A stretch of 64,000 bases of DNA. Source: Liquidambar formosana. Its lineage: Eukaryota; Streptophyta; Magnoliopsida; Saxifragales; Altingiaceae. Every line of letters begins with the position of its first letter. The first letter of the stretch is position 1. The notes below the pieces were generated by a model that saw only the letters and a list, made by a program, of their open reading frames with translations, ran no database searches and was not told the origin of the DNA. Below, one piece after another: positions 62,101 through 64,000 of this stretch. The stretch is from NCBI GenBank assembly GCA_039720395.1, contig CM077828.1, forward strand, positions 25,090,717 through 25,154,716. The letters run 5' to 3'. The position numbers and the translations under genes were made by a program.

Positions 62101-62240
62101 AAAATGTGCCTTTAGTGGTGGAAGATACACTAACCCAAGACAAAAGAGGCAGCCAACATGCCACCATGACGGCCTTTCAGGGCAGGTCTATTCTTCCAGT
62201 CTACATAGCCTTCCCATTTGTTTAACTGATGTGCTTCATC
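59112..62240 (-). CDS. NPF4-family transporter (NPF4.5/4.6/4.7-like; ABA importer / low-affinity nitrate transporter), 5' exon missing
   Basis: Proton-coupled major facilitator of the plasma membrane. Arabidopsis NPF4.6 (AIT1/NRT1:2) imports abscisic acid and nitrate. Exons on the minus strand: 62240-62135, 61920-61703, 60619-60179, 60083-59112, phases consistent, 578 codons before the stop. It begins at EAHQLNKWEGYVDW and continues RPALKGRHGGMLAASFVL, VEILENLAYLANASNLVLYL, GVGGIKGSLPPHGAEQFDE, AQLSTFSIQQAATMN and FLGSADLFTLAGLMEFFFTE, and ends with YWANRYKYRST. Like NPF4.6 it has VEILENL where most NPFs have an ExxER motif. Intron 60620-61702 is 1.1 kb. A short first exon supplying the ATG must lie upstream of 62240 but no convincing phase-0 donor was found. 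Frame otherwise intact. Confidence 0.92.
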
Positions 62241-64000
62241 CTGCAACGATAATCCAAAAGAATTTAGAAGAAACCAATAGAACTAGCAAGCTAACCAAGA
62301 TATAAAATAAGAAATGTAACTAAGAGTGCAAGAAAATAAACTCCACCATCTTTTTTTCTGAAGTTGTATCGGATTTCTCTAGTTATGGAGACTTGAGCAG
62401 CAAACTTTTTCTGAATCAGAGGAAGTGATGGTTTGAGTCATATTTAAAGACTACGAGAATGAGGCTCTAACTGGAGAAGAAAGGTCTAGACTCGATGAAA
62501 TGACCATTCATTCAAATAGACCTTTTACCCTGACAATGACATTTTGTACGCAATCTCTACCTGAGAGAGAGAGAGAGAGAGGTTCTTCTCTAGGATCGCT
62601 CAGTTACAACGATATATACCTGAAGCGAAAAAAGTGAGTTAAAGGGAAAATTGGGAATCAAATCTGCACACTAATTTGGCATATGTGTTCTCAATTGTTC
62701 TATTACAGGTATGAGGTGATTTCCTAAATTGTGGGTATGACTTGTAAGTTTGGTTTCGAAAGTGGTGCTAAATGATTACCTTGACGAACCATGCATTGGA
62801 CGTGTACTTGTCGACATAATTAAAGCATTAGGTAAGGGAGATTACAAGATGAGATACAAAGTTCAAGAAGCAAATGATTTAAATGAGGTCATAATGTCAT
62901 GATATTGTGCCTCAATGTAAAGTAAAAGTTTTGTTTTGCCGACATGCCCCACACCTACAATCACTCAACTGGTAGTGGTAAGACCAGTGTGTCTTACAGC
63001 TAATCTCAAGGGATCAGAGCTTTAGCTTTATCTCCTTGCAGTATCTTTGGGTATCCTATTCTAACCTTATTTAACAATAGAAAAATCCATCCCAACATTT
63101 TTAATATTATCCTCAACAAGGACTTATCATAATTGTTTAGTTTGGCCACATGAATTCCGTTTATGGCCAATTCTACTGTAAAATCAAGCCATTGTCTCCA
63201 GTCACGTGAATTTTGTCTTCTCTCATGTGCTTACGGAGTCATCAACTTGGATTGAATTGATGCCCTTACTCTAGAGTCATCTGACTAGTGTCTCATTCAC
63301 TATATGGTGTTGCCCGGTGGTATCAGTTTTCTTCCTGGTCCACGTATAATTTCTTGTTACTTTGTTCATCAGAATTAGTGGTGGGTATAGTTGAGCTAGA
63401 AAAACATGGGAGCATGATCAAAGGTATCTCCAAATTGGGTGTCTAGAAGCCCTTAAATGGTGGGTCCTACAGACCCCATTTGCTGCTTAATGTAATAGTT
63501 TCCCAAATTTTGACCCAAAGGAGATGCAACAAAATTGAAAGGTATGAAATTTTTAGCTAAGATAAAAGGGAAAAGAAAAGTACCAGTTTGTATATTTATC
63601 TGATTAGAAATGTACAGGGAGAGTCCATGGAGAAACTACTTGTCCTTGAGTGTTGGCATGGAATTAGGACATTCCATCTTCTTACAGATAAATAGGCATC
63701 GAGATTATACAAATGGTGGGGGTGAATGGATTAGTTGGAATTGGGTGATTGCTTATACTATGGCAGATTGATGGAATCGATCCCAAGTACACCATTAGTC
63801 CATATGCTTATGCTTCCTGTTCAATGCTCAAAAAGGCCAATTCAAGCCCCAGTTGTGTGGACTTTGGCTTTCTCACTCAAAGAAGGATTAGTGAGAGTGA
63901 CTTCCTTTTAAGCTTCAACCCATGGTAGATGCTTATTCTCTAATCTTGTAGAATGTAGAACCCCAGATGGCCTCTTGGGGGGAAGAATATTAGAGTCAAG
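62241..64000. other. upstream region of the NPF gene
   Basis: Should contain the first short exon and promoter of the NPF gene if they lie in the window. A (GA)n run occurs at 62563-62581. No other gene was recognised. Confidence 0.5.

Noticed and set aside
62790..62815. ATG-containing stretch with a GTAATC donor as first exon of the NPF gene
   Set aside because: The reading phase does not match the following exon, which needs a phase-0 junction; other nearby ATG plus GTAAG candidates fail the same way.

Overview
The window is nuclear DNA of a flowering plant, almost certainly a eudicot. The support is AT-rich intergenic DNA, intron-containing genes with GT..AG borders, a nuclear tRNA-Ala(AGC) and plant-only families (QUIRKY-type MCTP, laccases, HIR protein, GH28 polygalacturonase, DUF1118/RIQ protein, NPF4 transporter). 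The species cannot be named from sequence alone.

Layout. 1-4.2 kb: gene-free, with one fold-back MITE and a (CT)n tract before the first gene. 4.2-7.3 kb (+): intronless QUIRKY-like MCTP whose frame is broken twice by +1 shifts. 9.2-36.2 kb: a tandemly duplicated accessory block made of a small Lys/Glu-rich gene, a shared non-coding segment and a laccase gene. Copy A (about 9.2-26.7 kb) is swollen by transposons. Copy B (about 27.2-36.1 kb) is more compact. Laccase A (22.4-26.6 kb) has seven exons and an intact frame; laccase B (30.4-36.0 kb) has the same exon plan with one +1 frameshift in exon 6. 38.0-39.6 kb (+): a VDAC/porin-like gene that has lost about 35 residues. 42.0-44.0 kb (-): HIR (SPFH/band-7) gene with a long 5' UTR intron. 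47.5-48.6 kb: non-autonomous Helitron. 50.6-54.3 kb (-): polygalacturonase with nine exons, one of only 18 nt. 55.0-56.1 kb (+): chloroplast RIQ2-like gene. 57.6 kb (-): tRNA-Ala. 59.1-62.2 kb (-): NPF4-type transporter whose tiny first exon was not found.

The genes do not form one pathway. Laccases and polygalacturonase act in the cell wall, the MCTP at plasmodesmata, HIR at the plasma membrane in immunity, RIQ2 in thylakoids, and NPF4 in abscisic acid/nitrate uptake. Two gene pairs recall Arabidopsis neighbours (QKY with RIQ2; HIR with NPF4.6/4.7), so the backbone is probably ancestral gene order interrupted by the laccase block and transposons.

The richest signal is the repeat landscape: a dense family of about 175-bp palindromic elements bordered by (TA)n, resembling rice Micron elements; Mutator, hAT, Tourist, Stowaway and Helitron elements with readable termini; and paralogous copies that keep the empty sites, so the order of several insertions can be read directly.

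Several otherwise well-kept genes carry single-base frameshifts, mostly insertions. This may reflect residual assembly errors as much as true pseudogenes.
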